From NCBI GenBank assembly GCA_963800335.1, contig CAWDAN010000001.1:744001-808000 (forward strand): a stretch of 64,000 bases of DNA. Reading direction: 5' to 3'. The notes under the pieces were generated by a model. That model was not told the origin of the DNA and made no database searches. It saw only the letters and a program-made list of their open reading frames with translations. Each line of letters opens with the position of its first letter. The stretch's first letter is position 1. A program made the translations under genes and the position numbers. The DNA comes from Flavisphingopyxis sp963800335. GTDB lineage: Bacteria; Pseudomonadota; Alphaproteobacteria; Sphingomonadales; Sphingomonadaceae. This document shows, one piece after another, positions 39,068 through 50,556 of the stretch.

Positions 39068-41295
39068 ATGATGAAGACGGCACTTTGGCTGGGAGCGGCA
39101 ACGGCCGCGCTGGCAGTAGCGGGCTGCACGACGACGGGCGACACCGGCGTTTACGGCGGCGTCGAGGGCGGCGCGACAGCATCCACATCGACCGGCACAT
39201 CGACCGGCACATCGACCGACTGGATGACCCCGGTGCCCAAGGGCACGGGCGTCTTCGCGCAGGCCAGCACGCTGCCGTTCGAGGCCCCGCCGTTCGACAA
39301 GATCAGCGACGCCGATTACGCCCCGGCGTTCGAGCAGGGCATGGCGATCAACCTCGCCGAGATCCAGAACATCGCCAACAACCCGGCGGCGCCGACGTTC
39401 GACAACACGATCGCCGCGATGGAGAAATCGGGCCGGATGCTCGAGCGCGTGGCGCTGACCTTCTTCAACCTCCAGGGCGCCAACACCAACGACACGCTCG
39501 ATGCGGTGGCAACCGAGATGAGCCCCAAGCTCGCCGCGCACAACGATGCGATCTACCTCAACGAAAAGCTCTTCGCGCGCGTCGATGCGCTCTACAAGCA
39601 GCGTGACGCGCTCGGCCTGACGCCCGAGCAGAAGCAGGTGCTGAGCCTCTATCACGACCAGTTCGTCCATGCCGGAACGCAGCTGAGCGGTCCCGACAAG
39701 GAAATCCTGAAGGACCTCAACGGCAAGCTGTCGAGCCTCGAGACGGCGTTTTCGCAGAAGCTCGTCGCCGCCGCCAAGGATGGCGCGCTGGTGATCGACA
39801 ACAAGGCCGAGCTGGCCGGGTTCGACGCCGCCAGATCGCGCAGGCCGCGTCCGAAGCCAAGGACCGCGGCATGGCGGGCAAATACGTCCTGCCGCTGCAG
39901 AACACGACGCAGCAGCCCTACCAGACCAGCCTCAAGAACCGCGCGACGCGCAAGAAGCTGTTCGAAGCGAGCTGGAACCGTGCCGAGCATGGCGATGCCA
40001 ACGACACGCGCGACACGATCGAACAGATCGCGTTGTTGCGCGCGCAGAAGGCCAAGCTGCTCGGCTTTCCCGATTATGCGAGCTACACGCTGAACGACCA
40101 GATGGCCAAGACGCCCGCTGCGGCGATCAGCTTCATGGAAAAGCTCGCACCGGGCCTCGCCGCCGCGCAAAAGGCCGAAGCCGCCGAGATCCAGGCGGCG
40201 ATGAAGGCCGACGGGGTCAAGGGCGACCTCCAGCCGTGGGACTGGCAGTATTATGCCAACAAGGTCTACCAGGCCAAATACGCGATCAACCAGGACGAGG
40301 TGAAGCCGTATTTCGAGATCCACAAGGTGCTCGAGGACGGCGTGTTCTACGCCGCCAACCAGCTTTACGGCCTGACCTTCAAGCAGCGTACCGACCTGCC
40401 GGTCTATCAGCCCGACGTGATGGCCTACACCGTCTATGATGCCGACGGGTCCGAGCTCGGCCTGATGTATTTCGATTACTGGAAGCGCGACAACAAGCAG
40501 GGCGGCGCGTGGATGAGCAATTTCGTCACCCAGTCGGACCTCAACGGGACCAAGCCGGTGATCTACAACGTCGGCAATTTCGCCAAGCCCGCCGACGGCC
40601 AGCCCGCGCTGATCACCTTCGACGACGCGACGACGATGTTCCACGAGTTCGGCCACGCGCTCCACGGCCTGTTCGCCGATTCGGTCTATCCCTATGTTTC
40701 GGGGACCAACACCGCGCGCGACTTCGTCGAATTCCCGTCGCAGTTCAACGAGCATTGGGCGAGCGACCCCAAGGTGTTCGCCAACTACGCCAAGCACTAC
40801 AAGACCGGCGCACCGATGCCCGCACCGCTCGTCGCCAAGCTCAAGAAGGCGGCGAACTTCGGCAATGGCTATGGCGTCGGCGAGACGCTCGAGGCGGCGT
40901 TGCTCGACATGAAGTGGCACTCGCTGCCGGCCAGCGCGGGCAAGCAGGACGCCGACAGCTTCGAAGCGGCCGCGCTCGCCAGCCTGCCGCTCGATACCGC
41001 CGACGTGCCGCCGCGCTACCGGTCGAGCTATTTCCTCCACATCTGGGGCAATGGCTATGCAGCGGGCTATTACGCCTATCTGTGGACCAAGATGCTCGAC
41101 GAGGACAGCTACGACTGGTTCGTCGCCAATGGCGGGATGACGCGCGCCAACGGCCAGCGCTATCGCGACATGATCCTGTCGAAGGGGCATGAGCTCGATT
41201 ACGGCGAGATGTTCCGCGCCTTTTACGGCAAGGACCCCGACATCGCGCCGCTGCTGAAAGGCTACGGCATCGCGCCGGGCGCCGAGAGCAAGTGA
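39068..41295 (+). CDS. M3 family oligopeptidase lipoprotein (peptidyl-dipeptidase Dcp type, one frameshift)
   Basis: About 740 residues. Lipoprotein signal MKTALWLGAATAALAVAGC, then a Thr/Ser/Gly linker with three copies of a 12-base unit (TSTG). Zinc motif HEFGH at 40642-40656 (TMFHEFGHALHGLFAD), GTNTARDFVEFPSQFNEHW, and YSSYFLHIWGNGYAAGYYAYLW are M3 signatures. Cleaves short peptides in the periplasm. Starts at ATG 39068 or 39071. One frame change near 39832. Convergent with the BCCT gene, stops 3 bases apart. Confidence 0.92.
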
Positions 41296-41296
41296 G

Positions 41297-42804
41297 CTAG
41301 GCGCGCTCGCCCGGCGGCGACAGGGCCAGCCGGGCGAGCGCCAGTGCCGCGCCGATGACGACAAACAGCGCGGGAAAACCGCCGAGCACGCTGATCATGC
41401 GGATGCCGTCGAGGCCCTTGCCGCCGACAAGGATCACCGCGACGAGGCCGACCGCGACGCCCCAGACGATCTTGACGCCGAGCGGTGCCTCGGGCGTGTC
41501 GGGCGAGATACCGTGCGTGCTCAGCGCGCTCATCGCCGAGACGTTGCTGTCGGCAGCGGTGACGTAGCTCAGGAAAATCGCGACAATCAGGAATACCGCG
41601 GCGATGGCGCCACCGGGGAGCTGCGCAAACAGATTGTAGAGCACCGGATCGGGACCCTGGCTGGTGAGGACCGCATCGAGCGCGCCGCCGCTCGACCGGT
41701 CGAGCGCGATCGTCGCGCCCGAAAAGACGACCATCCAGACACCGCCGAACAATGACGGCAGCAGCAGGTTGAAGCCGATGAAGGCCCGCACGGTGTAGCC
41801 CACCGCGAGGCGACCGAGGAACAGGGCGGTGACCGGCGCCCAGGCGAACCAGTTGGCCCAATAGGTGATCGTCCAGTCCTGCGCCCACGCGCGATCGACG
41901 CCCAGCGCCAGGTTGCGCGGGACGAATTGCGCGGCGTAGTCGCCAAGCCCGCTGCCGCCGAGGCGCAGCATCGCGAGGCTCGGTCCGGCGACAAAGACGA
42001 AGGCGATCAATCCGAAGAACAGCCAGATGTTGATCGCCGACAGGCGCGCGATGCCGCGCTGCAGCCCGCTCGCGGCCGAGACGATGAAGGTGCCGACGAT
42101 GGCGGCGGCGAGGCCCCAGCGCAGCGCATGGCCGCCAGCGAACCCGCCGATCCCCTCGATCCCGCCGGCGAGCGCGAGAATGCCCGCGCCGAGCGCGGCG
42201 GCCATCCCTGCGACGAGCGCGTAGAGGCAGACGATGTCGATGCCGGTGCCGATGTGTCCGTGCGCGCGCTGACCGAACAGCGGGACGAACAGCGATGACA
42301 GGCTGAACGGTTCGCCGTGATTGTAATAGACGAGCGCAAAGGCGAGCCCGGCGACGGTGTAGATGCCGTAGGGCGTCAGCGTCCAGTGGAGGAACATCGT
42401 CGCCATCGCGAAGCTCGCGGCGGCGGCGCTGCCCGGTTCGAGGCCGAGCGCGGGCGGCGGCGCGTTGAGATGGAACAATGGCTCGGCGGTGCCCCAGAAC
42501 AGGATGCCGGTGGCGATCGTGGTGCACAAGGTGACCGAAAACCAGCGCCAGCGCGACAGGATCGGCTGCGCATTCTCACCGCCGATCCGCCTGCCGCCGA
42601 GCGGAGAGAGCGCAATTGCTCCTAACAGGACGAGGAAGGCGAGCCCGCGCCGGTGAACAGCCAGCCGAAGCCGCCGACGATGCCGTCGCGCAGCGCGCCT
42701 TCGAACGCGAGGAAAGCATCGCCGCCGATCAGGCTGGCGGCGAGCGTCGCGGCAAGCACGGCGAGCGGCACGAAAAAGACCGGTCGGTTGAGTGATCTGT
42801 GCAA
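41297..42804 (-). CDS. BCCT family betaine/choline/carnitine transporter (one frameshift)
   Basis: About 500 residues with 12 predicted TM helices. Start MHRSLNRPVFFVPLAVL at 42804. TGILFWGTAEPLFHL is typical of TM3-4, and DWTITYWANWFAWAPVTALF is the BCCT signature helix (TM8) with the tryptophan box. The end reads ALSPPGERA. A frame change near 42640 splits off the first TM helices. Imports a quaternary ammonium compound, probably for osmoprotection or as a nutrient; substrate unresolved. Confidence 0.9.
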
Positions 42805-42883
42805 GCCTGCCCCCTGATGTCAGGACGGCAGGATGGCGTCCCGGGCGCTCGCGGTCAAATCGCGCGGCGCTCGGCTGGACTTA

Positions 42884-43494
42884 TCAGTTTCGCGGCGGGG
42901 GCAGGGGGCTGGGAGCCGGTCGCGCGGGTTCGGGCGGCGGTGCGGGGCGGTGGATCGTCACCGGGTTCTGCATGCCCTGCGTCTGGACGACGGTGCGCGC
43001 GATCTGCGCGCGCGGCCTGCGCCATGCGTTCGTCGCGCGCGGCGGTTTCCTCTGCGCGGGCGATCTCCTCGGGCGTCGGCGCGGTCGAGAAGCGCGGCGC
43101 GGCGCGCGGGCTTTCGAGCGGGCGCTTGTCGCCCCAGCCGGTTTCGGGCGGCGGACGATCGAGGCTTTCGGAATATTCGACCGCTTCGGGCGCGCCACCG
43201 ACAACGCGATCGCCGCGACCGACGCGGACGTCCGAGCGCGTCCGGCGCGGGTCGTTGAGATAGACCATGTCGTAACTGTCGCGGCAGCCGGGGCAGCGGT
43301 TCGCCATGTCAATTCCGCCGCCAGTCGCATCGGCATTGCCGCTGAAGCGGGTAAAGCTGCCCGCATCGCCCTCGCTGCCGGGACCGATCGAAATTGGCGC
43401 GCGAGAGCGTATAGCTCGCGGTTGCGCCGCCCGCGACGAGGCCCGCGACGAGCCCGATTGCGGTGATCCGTCCGAAGGTGAAGCGGCTGGCCAT
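42884..43494 (-). CDS. Hypothetical secreted protein with CxxC motif (frameshifted)
   Basis: Signal-like N-terminus MASRFTFGRITAIGLVAGLVAGGATASYTLS, then MANRCPGCRDSYDMVYLND with a CPGC motif and a Pro/Arg/Ala-rich tail ending PAPPPEPARPAPSPLPPPRN. About 203 residues with frame changes near 43395 and 43010. Role unknown; the CxxC might bind metal or be redox-active. Lies between BCCT and valS genes. Confidence 0.6.
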
Positions 43495-43591
43495 GCGTCT
43501 TACAATGGCTGAGGAACGTTACCGTTCCGTCAAGGGGGGCAGTGCGACGGGCTGCAAATGCGCGGGGCGGGCGGTCGAGAGCGGCCTTGCT

Positions 43592-43613
43592 CCTCTCCCA
43601 TTCAGGGGAGAGG
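43592..43613. repeat. CCTCTCCC-attcag-GGGAGAGG inverted repeat
   Basis: Perfect 8-base arms, 6-base loop, directly after the valS stop. It resembles dispersed REP units and may also work as a transcription stop, though no T run follows. Confidence 0.5.
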
Positions 43614-43623
43614 GTCGAATGGA

Positions 43624-46403
43624 TCAACCCAACCGATCGAGCGCGGCTTGCAGGCGTTCGGCCTCGGCCGATTTCTCGGCGTGGTCGGCGCGCGCCTTGT
43701 CGACTGCCTCGGGCTTGGCGCGTTCGACGAAGCTGGCGTTGGCGAGGCGGCCGGCGAGGCCGTCGCGGTCCCTGGTCGCGGCGGCGAGTGCCTTGGTCAG
43801 GCGGTCGCGTTCGGCGGCGAGGTCGATGACGCCTTCCAAGGGGATGACGATCGTTTCGCCCTCGACGACGAGCTGGATCGACGCGCCTTCGGGGGCGGGA
43901 TCGAACGAGATCGTTTCGAGGCGGGCAACGCGCGCTCAGCGCCTGGCGCGAGGTTTCGACGCGCGCCTTCAGGCTCGCGGGGAAATGCGCGGTCAGCCTG
44001 GCCCCCGGCGCGAGGCCGAGTTCGGTCTTTGCCGAGCGGATTTCGCGGGTCAGCGCGATCAGCCAGTCGATTTCGGCGCTGGCGGCGCCATCGACGCTGG
44101 CGTCGGGCGCGACCCATTTGGCGGTGATCAGGTCATAGTGATCGCGCCCTCCGATTTTGGCGCCCATCGCATGCCACAATTCCTCGGTGATGAAGGGCAT
44201 GAAGGGGTGGAGCATGACGAGGATCTGGTCGAACGCCCAGCCGGCGACGGCCTTGGTTTCGTCGTCGATCGCGCCCTTGATCAGCTCGAGATACCAGTCG
44301 CAGAAGCGGTCCCAGGTGAAATGGTAGATCGCGTTGGCGGCGTCGTCGAAGCGGAAGGCGGCGAGCGCGGTTTCGATCTTGGTCGCGGTCTGGGCGACCT
44401 CGCCGATGATCCACTTGTTGACCGCGAGCGTGGCGGGCGGGCGCGGCGATGTCGGTGCTCGCGCCGATGCCGTTGAATTCGCAGAAACGCGCGGCATTCC
44501 ACAGCTTGGTCGCGAAGTTGCGATAGCCGGCGAGGCGCGCGTCATCCATCTTGATGTCGCGGCCCTGGCTTTCCATCGCCGCCATGAAGAAGCGCAGCGC
44601 ATCGGCGCCGTACTGGTCGATCAGGCCGAGCGGATCGACGGTGTTGCCCTTCGATTTCGACATCTTCTGCCCGTCGGCGGCGCGGACGAGGCCGTGGAGG
44701 TAGAGCGTCTTCCACGGCGGCGTGCCGGTCAGCTCGATCCCCTGCATCAGCATCCGCGCGTCCCAGAAGAACAGGATGTCGAAGCCCGAGATGAGGACGT
44801 CATTGGGATAATGGCGCTGGACGAGGTCGGTCTGCTCTGGCCAGCCGAGCGTGGCGAAGGGCCAGAGGGCGGAGGAGAACCAGGTGTCGAGGACGTCGTC
44901 GTCCTGGACCAGCGAGCGATCTCGTTGCTCTTTCGGTCCTCACGCTCTCAAATGCTTTCAGATCTTTGCGCAATCGAATAGTATTCGCGCACGGGAATGC
45001 ATCTCGACAGTTGCGACAAAGTATGCGGGTTGTGAGCGAGAATCTTATCTCAGTCGAGAACAATTTCGTCTCACCTTTATCGACCATACCACGCCGGAAT
45101 CCGGTGCCCCCACCAGAACTGGCGCGAGATGCACCAGGGCTGGATGTTCTCCATCCAGTGGAAGAAGGTCTTCTCCCACGACTTCGGCACGATATCGACC
45201 GCGCCCGACTGGACCGCTTCGATCGCGGGCCTGGCGAGGGTTTCGGCATCGACATACCATTGGTCGGTCAGCCACGGTTCGATGACCTGGCCCGAGCGGT
45301 CGCCATAGGGCGTCTGGATCGTGCGCGGTTCGGCGTCGTGCTGCGCGCCGTCCTTGTCGGTGTGCGCGACGAGGAAGCCTTCAGCCTTCATCTGCGCGAC
45401 GACCCTGGTGCGCGCGTCTTCGCGCGACAGGCCGAGATAGGCTTCGGGGATCAGCCCGTCGCTCGTCTGGACGACGTTGGCGTCGCCATCGAGCATGTTG
45501 AGCATGTCGCCCGCCGCGATGCCCGCGCGCTTGCCGACCTCGAAATCGTTGAAGTCGTGGCCCGGGGTGATCTTGACCGCGCCGCTGCCGAGTTCGGGAT
45601 CGGCGTGTTCGTCGGCGACGATCGGGATATCGCGTGCCGTGATCGGCAGGCGGACGGTCTTGCCGACCCAGGCCTTGTAGCGATCATCGTCGGGATGGAC
45701 CGCGACTGCCATGTCGGCGAGCATCGTTTCAGGGCGCGTCGTCGCGACCTTGATACTGCCGCTGCCGTCGGCGAGCGGGTATTCGAAATGCCAGAAATGC
45801 CCCTTGGTCTCGCGCGTTTCGACTTCGAGGTCCGAAATCGCGGTCTTGAGGCCGGGGTCCCAGTTCACCAGCCGCTTGTCGCGGTAGATCAGCCCCTTGG
45901 CATGGAGGTCGACGAAGACTTTCGTGACCGCGGCGGTGAAGTGCGGGTCCATCGTGAACTGTTCGCGCGACCAGTCCATCGAACAGCCGAGCCGGCGCAG
46001 CTGCTGCGTGATCGTGCCGCCGCTTTCGTGCTTCCATTCCCACACCTTGGCGACGAATTCCTCGCGGGTGAAGTCGGTGCGCTTTTGCTGGTGCTGCGCC
46101 ATCTGGCGTTCGACGACCATCTGGGTCGCAATGCCCGCGTGATCGGTGCCGACGACCCACAGGGCATCCTTGCCGCGCAGCCGCTCGTAGCGGACGAGGA
46201 TGTCCTGCAACGTGTTGTCGAGCGCATGGCCGATGTGGAGCGAGCCGGTGACGTTGGGCGGCGGGTTGACGATCGTGAACGGCTCGGCATCGGGGCGGTC
46301 GGGGCGAAACGAGCCCGTTCTCCTCCCAGTGCGCGTACCAGCGCGCCTCGATCTGGGCGGGGTCGAAGGTCTTGGGGAGCGATTGCTGCGGTGCGTCATC
46401 CAT
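43624..46403 (-). CDS. valS: Valyl-tRNA synthetase (frameshifted, with an odd internal segment)
   Basis: About 926 residues. Start MDDAPQQSLPKTFDPAQIEA at 46403; HIGH motif TGSLHIGHALDNTLQD, KMSKSKGNTVDPLG as KMSKS loop, the editing-domain region GWVGKTVRLPITARDIPI, and a C-terminal coiled coil (ERDRLTKALAAATRDRDGL) ending at 43624. Frame changes near 46310, 44445, 43940 and around the insert. Between GHRIPAWYG and VQDDDVLDTWFSSALWPF there are 170 bases (44913-45082) of lower GC, encoding about 57 residues where about 30 are usual. Confidence 0.93.
44913..45082 (-). other. Low-GC segment inside valS
   Basis: Encodes DKGETKLFSTEIRFSLTTRI and CRNCRDAFPCANTIRLRKDL in one frame that is shifted relative to valS on both sides. 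Codons such as ATA, AGA and ACA are common here but rare in the flanks. Could be a small insertion, a lineage-specific loop or a misassembled patch. Confidence 0.55.
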
Positions 46404-46512
46404 GTCGGCGGCTTTGCCAGCGGGGGGCGGGCGATTCAAGCGTTGGCGTTTTCCGGCTTGCGCCAGGTGCCGCGCATAGGGGTCGGCACCGCCAATCCCG
46501 GATCAACGCATT

Positions 46513-47928
46513 TTAAAGACTCACCAGCCCGCTCGCCACGGCGAGGCCGAGGAAGGCGAGGAAGCCCATCGAATCGGTGATCATCGTGACAAACACCGAG
46601 CTTGCGACGGCGGGATCCTGGTCGAGCCGGTCGAGCGTCACCGGGATTGCAACGCCGGCGAGCCCGGCAATGACGATGTTGGCGGTCATCGCGGCGGCGA
46701 TGACGAAGCCGAGATGGAGGATGCCGAACCACAAGGTCACGCCGACGCCCGCGATCACCGCTATGGTCAGGCCGTTGAGCAGCGCGATGCGCAGTTCGCG
46801 CACGATCGCGCGGCGCGTGTTCGAACTGGTCAGCTGGTTGGTCGCGATCGCGCGGACGGTGACCGCGAGCGTCTGCGTGCCGGCATTGCCGCCGACACCC
46901 GCGACGATCGGCATCAGCACGGCGAGCGCGACCATCTTCTCGATCGCCGCGCCGAACGCGTAGATGATCGTCGAGGCGACAAGCGCGGTGAACAGGTTGG
47001 CGATCAGCCAGCGGACGCGCGCGGCGTACGATTCGCGGATCGGTTCGTTGATGTCGCCGTCGCCTGCGCCCGACAGCAGCAGCGCATCCTCGCCGGCCTC
47101 TTCCTGGACGATGTGGAGGATGTCATCGACGGTGATCATGCCGACCAGCCGCCCGCCGCCGTCGATCACCGCGGCCGAGATCAGCGCATATTTCTGGAAG
47201 CGCAGCGCGACCTCTTCCTGGTCCATGTCGACCGGGATCAGCGTCTGGTCGCGCTGCATCACGTCGGCCATCGCGATGTCGCGCGGTGTGCGCAGCACCC
47301 ACGACAGCTGGCAGGTGCCGATCGGCCGGTGGAGCGGATCGACGATGAAAATCTCGTAGAAATCGGTCGTCAGGTCGCCGTCGTCGCGCAGCATGTCGAT
47401 GACCTGGCCGACGGTGAAATGCTCGGGCACCGCGACGAGATCGCGCTGCATGACGCGACCGGCGGTCTCCTCGGGGTAGGACAGGGCCTCCTCGATCGCG
47501 GCGCGGTCCTCGGGATCGAGTGCGTCGAGCACCGCGCGCTGGTCGGCGCGGTCCATGTCCTCGATGATCGCGACGGCATCGTCGGTATCGAGCGCGCTGG
47601 CGAAGACTGCGACCTGTTCGGGCGCGAGCACGTCGACGATGTCCTCGCGGACATAATCGTTCATTTCGGACAGGGCGTCGGCGGTCAGCAGCTCGCCCAG
47701 CGCGGCGGCGAGCGGGGCGCGTTCGTCGCGGTCGGCGAGCTCGAACAGGTCGGCGATGTCGGCGGGATGGAGCGGGCGGACCAGCGCGCGCGCCGCTTCG
47801 GCCTCGCCTTCCTCGACATGATCGAGGACCGCGCGGACGAACGAGGGCTTGAGGCGATCGTCTTCGTCGAGGCTTGTTTCAACCGGCGGCGGATCGCCGT
47901 CGCGGAGCATGTCGACTTGTTCGCTCAT
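46513..47928 (-). CDS. mgtE: MgtE-type magnesium transporter
   Basis: 471 residues, intact. Cytosolic N domain with HPADIADLFELADRDERAPL and the acidic helices, two CBS domains (ETAGRVMQRDLVAVPEHFTV; MADVMQRDQTLIPVDMDQEE, AVIDGGGRLVGMITVDDIL), then five TM helices with GGNAGTQTLAV, the MgtE pore signature. Mg2+ channel gated by the cytosolic domain. Divergent from the amidohydrolase gene at 48082. No M-box was seen upstream. Confidence 0.94.
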   Translation of the reverse strand: MSEQVDMLRDGDPPPVETSLDEDDRLKPSFVRAVLDHVEEGEAEAARALVRPLHPADIADLFELADRDERAPLAAALGELLTADALSEMNDYVREDIVDVLAPEQVAVFASALDTDDAVAIIEDMDRADQRAVLDALDPEDRAAIEEALSYPEETAGRVMQRDLVAVPEHFTVGQVIDMLRDDGDLTTDFYEIFIVDPLHRPIGTCQLSWVLRTPRDIAMADVMQRDQTLIPVDMDQEEVALRFQKYALISAAVIDGGGRLVGMITVDDILHIVQEEAGEDALLLSGAGDGDINEPIRESYAARVRWLIANLFTALVASTIIYAFGAAIEKMVALAVLMPIVAGVGGNAGTQTLAVTVRAIATNQLTSSNTRRAIVRELRIALLNGLTIAVIAGVGVTLWFGILHLGFVIAAAMTANIVIAGLAGVAIPVTLDRLDQDPAVASSVFVTMITDSMGFLAFLGLAVASGLVSL

Positions 47929-48081
47929 CGGCCTGCTACCTTCCCTTCGCGCCTACACGCCGCGCCGCCGTTCCTAGACAGGATACAGGGAAAAGCAACG
48001 GGAAAGCTGGCCGCGGCGAGGGGGTTGTGTTAGTGATGTAATACAGTCTATGACCAAGCTGGATCAAACATGGAGATCAGT

Positions 48082-49596
48082 ATGCGCACTATCCTGACAG
48101 CATCATCGGCGCTGGCCCTGGCGGCCTGTTCGACGACGGTCACAACATCCCCGACGACGATCGCTGCCGCAGCGATGCCGGCCGATCTGGTGATCGAGAA
48201 CGTGACCGTGATCGATCCTGAGCGCGCTGCCAAGACCGCCGGACAGGATGTCGTCGTGCGCGACGGGCGGATCGTGGCGGTACTGGCGACGGGCAGCAGG
48301 GCCATCGCGGCACCAACGCGCGTCGACGGCAGCGGCAAATTCCTGATGCCCGGCCTGTTCGACATGCATGCCCATTCGAGCTTTCGGCCGGTCCATGTCT
48401 CGACGCTCAAGTTGATGGCGGCGAACGGCGTCACCGGCATCCGGGAAATGGGCAGCGACTGTATCGAGCCCGGCGGCATCGCGATGTGCATCGATGAAAT
48501 GCGTGCGAGCCAGGCACGGATCGAGGCGGGCGAGATGGTCGGCCCGCGGATCGTCGAACTTTCGACGCGCAAGATCGACAGCGATCGCCCTGAAGATGCC
48601 AATGCGACGCAAAAGATATACAAGCCGACCAATGCCGAACAGGCCCGCGAAACGGTGGCCGTGCTGGCTGAGCGTCATCCGGATATTCTCAAGACCGGCG
48701 ACCAGTTCCACCCCGAGGCATTCCGCGCCCTGGTTGCGGCGGCGCGCGAACGCGGCATCAAGGTCGGCGGCCACATCCCACCGATGCTGAGCGTGGCGGA
48801 GGTTGCCGACATGGGACTGACGTCGATCGAACACGCCCGTGACCTGCCGGTCGATTGTTCGGCCTATGGGACGGTCTATCGCGGCCAGGTTATGGCCAAG
48901 ATCATGGGCGAGGACGTGCCATGGCCCGATCGCAAGACCTTGCCGGGCAAGGCGCGCGAGACATTCGACAAGCCGACCTGCGACCGCCAGATCGCCGCGA
49001 TGGTGCGCGCCGGCACCTATTACGTGCCGACGCATCTGACGCGCGAGATGGACTATCGCGCAGGCGAGGCAGATTATCGAAACGATCCGCGCAAGGCGTA
49101 TATTCCGGCGATGCAGCAGGCGGGTTGGAACCAGGATCTCGACCGCACGGCCGAGGCGCCACCCGAATTGGTCCACGACCTGGCCGACTTTTTCGCACTC
49201 GGGTTGAAGACGACGCACATGGCGTACGAGGCGGGGGTGAAGATCATGGCGGGCACCGATGCCAACGACACGATGGTCTTTCCTGGGTTCAGCCTGCACG
49301 ACGAGCTTGCCCATCTCGTCGCGGCGGGGCTGACACCGATGGAGGCGCTGCAGGCGGCGACCAGCGTGCCGGCCGAATATCTCGACCGTCGCGACGATTT
49401 CGGTGGCGTATCGGCGGGCAAGCTCGCCGACCTGCTGCTGCTCGATGCCGATCCGACCGCCGCCATCGCCAATACCACGCAGATCAGCGCGGTCATTCAG
49501 GGCGGCCGGATGCGCGACCGCGCGGCGCTCGATGCGTTGCTCGGCGAGGTCCGCGACTGGGTGGCGCTCGCCGATCAACAGATGAAGAGCGAGTGA
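48082..49596 (+). CDS. Amidohydrolase family lipoprotein
   Basis: 504 residues. Lipoprotein signal MRTILTASSALALAAC. Metal-binding FDMHAHSSFRP (HxH), a lysine/threonine-bearing strand ILKTGDQFHPEAF, GGHIPPMLSV and ARDL around the second histidine cluster, and AGTDANDTMVFPGFSLHDEL with the conserved aspartate. Imidazolonepropionase-like/prolidase-like envelope hydrolase; substrate unknown. ATG 48082 has GGAG 7 bases upstream and is preferred over ATG 48070. TAATACAG at 48036 may be the -10 region. Confidence 0.87.
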   Translation: MRTILTASSALALAACSTTVTTSPTTIAAAAMPADLVIENVTVIDPERAAKTAGQDVVVRDGRIVAVLATGSRAIAAPTRVDGSGKFLMPGLFDMHAHSSFRPVHVSTLKLMAANGVTGIREMGSDCIEPGGIAMCIDEMRASQARIEAGEMVGPRIVELSTRKIDSDRPEDANATQKIYKPTNAEQARETVAVLAERHPDILKTGDQFHPEAFRALVAAARERGIKVGGHIPPMLSVAEVADMGLTSIEHARDLPVDCSAYGTVYRGQVMAKIMGEDVPWPDRKTLPGKARETFDKPTCDRQIAAMVRAGTYYVPTHLTREMDYRAGEADYRNDPRKAYIPAMQQAGWNQDLDRTAEAPPELVHDLADFFALGLKTTHMAYEAGVKIMAGTDANDTMVFPGFSLHDELAHLVAAGLTPMEALQAATSVPAEYLDRRDDFGGVSAGKLADLLLLDADPTAAIANTTQISAVIQGGRMRDRAALDALLGEVRDWVALADQQMKSE

Positions 49597-49672
49597 TAAT
49601 TGGTTCGGCGGGTCTAGCCAGCGTCGGCCCACCCCACTACATGACGGCAAATTCATTCAAGGAGGTGCCGCA

Positions 49673-50134
49673 ATGGCCGATACACTGACGCTTTCCCTCG
49701 ACACCGGTGACGGCACGCCGAAGGACGTTGTCATCAAGCTGCGCCCCGATCTGGCGCCCGACCACGTGACGCAGATATCCGAACTCGCAAGCGAGGGATT
49801 CTACGACGGCGTCATCTTCCACCGTGTCATTCCCGGCTTCATGGCGCAGGGCGGCGATCCTACCGGCACCGGCATGGGTGGCAGCGAAAAGCCGCACCTC
49901 AAGGCCGAGTTCTCGAAGGAACCGCATGTCCGCGGGACATGCTCGATGGCGCGTTCGTCGGATCCGAACAGCGCCAACAGCCAGTTTTTCATCTGCTTCG
50001 ACGACGCGCGCTTCCTCGACGGCCAGTACACCGTCTGGGGCCAGGTCGAGAGCGGCATGGAGCATGTCGACGCGCTGCCCAAGGGCGAGCCGCCCGCAAA
50101 TCCGGGAAAGATCATCAGCGCCAAGCTGGGTTGA
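49673..50134 (+). CDS. Peptidyl-prolyl cis-trans isomerase (cyclophilin type)
   Basis: 153-residue cytosolic cyclophilin: VIFHRVIPGFMAQGGDPTGTG contains the catalytic Arg and Phe, SMARSSDPNSANSQFFICF the substrate pocket, and YTVWGQVESGMEHVD the tryptophan. No signal peptide, so similar to PpiB. AAGGAGGT lies 8 bases upstream of the ATG, an unusually good ribosome-binding site. Confidence 0.95.
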   Translation: MADTLTLSLDTGDGTPKDVVIKLRPDLAPDHVTQISELASEGFYDGVIFHRVIPGFMAQGGDPTGTGMGGSEKPHLKAEFSKEPHVRGTCSMARSSDPNSANSQFFICFDDARFLDGQYTVWGQVESGMEHVDALPKGEPPANPGKIISAKLG

Positions 50135-50247
50135 ACCCCGCGATATTGGAGGGTGGCTTTTGCCCGATCAATATGCGAAATATCTCGCGACGACGAAACT
50201 ATTCCAGCCGCGAAACGTATTTGTCGTGCATTTTAACAGGAGGATTT

Positions 50248-50520
50248 ATGCGTAAGACGATTTTGATGACTGCCGTTGCAACCGCCGCCCTGGCGCTTGC
50301 TGGCTGCCAGAGCAAAGAAGCCGACGCTGTCGAAGACAACGCAGAAGCGCAGGCTGACATGATCGACGACATGGCCGACAACGCCACCAACGAAGCGACC
50401 GAAGAAGCGCTCGAGAACAAGGCCGATGCCGTCGAAGAGATGGGCGAAGAGAAAGCCAACGCGATGGACGACAACGGCGAAATCGCTCCGTCGGAAACCG
50501 GCGTCGGCGACACGCAGTAA
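50248..50520 (+). CDS. Small acidic helical lipoprotein
   Basis: 90 residues: lipoprotein signal MRKTILMTAVATAALALAGC followed by an Asp/Glu/Ala/Asn-rich helix (NAEAQADMIDDMADNATNEA). AGGAGG is 5 bases before the ATG. Envelope protein of unknown role, similar in style to short entericidin-like or stress lipoproteins. Ends at a bidirectional terminator. Confidence 0.7.
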   Translation: MRKTILMTAVATAALALAGCQSKEADAVEDNAEAQADMIDDMADNATNEATEEALENKADAVEEMGEEKANAMDDNGEIAPSETGVGDTQ

Positions 50521-50556
50521 GACTTACGACTTTTCCGGGTTTGCCCGGGTTACAGG

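Noticed and set aside
39187..39222. Tandem 12-base repeat as a phase-variation tract
   Set aside because: Three units of 12 bases coding for TSTG in a lipoprotein linker; in-frame length changes would not switch expression.
44966..46516. 516-residue plus-strand ORF
   Set aside because: Antisense of valS.
46714..48033. 439-residue plus-strand ORF
   Set aside because: Antisense of mgtE, which has clear CBS and pore motifs.
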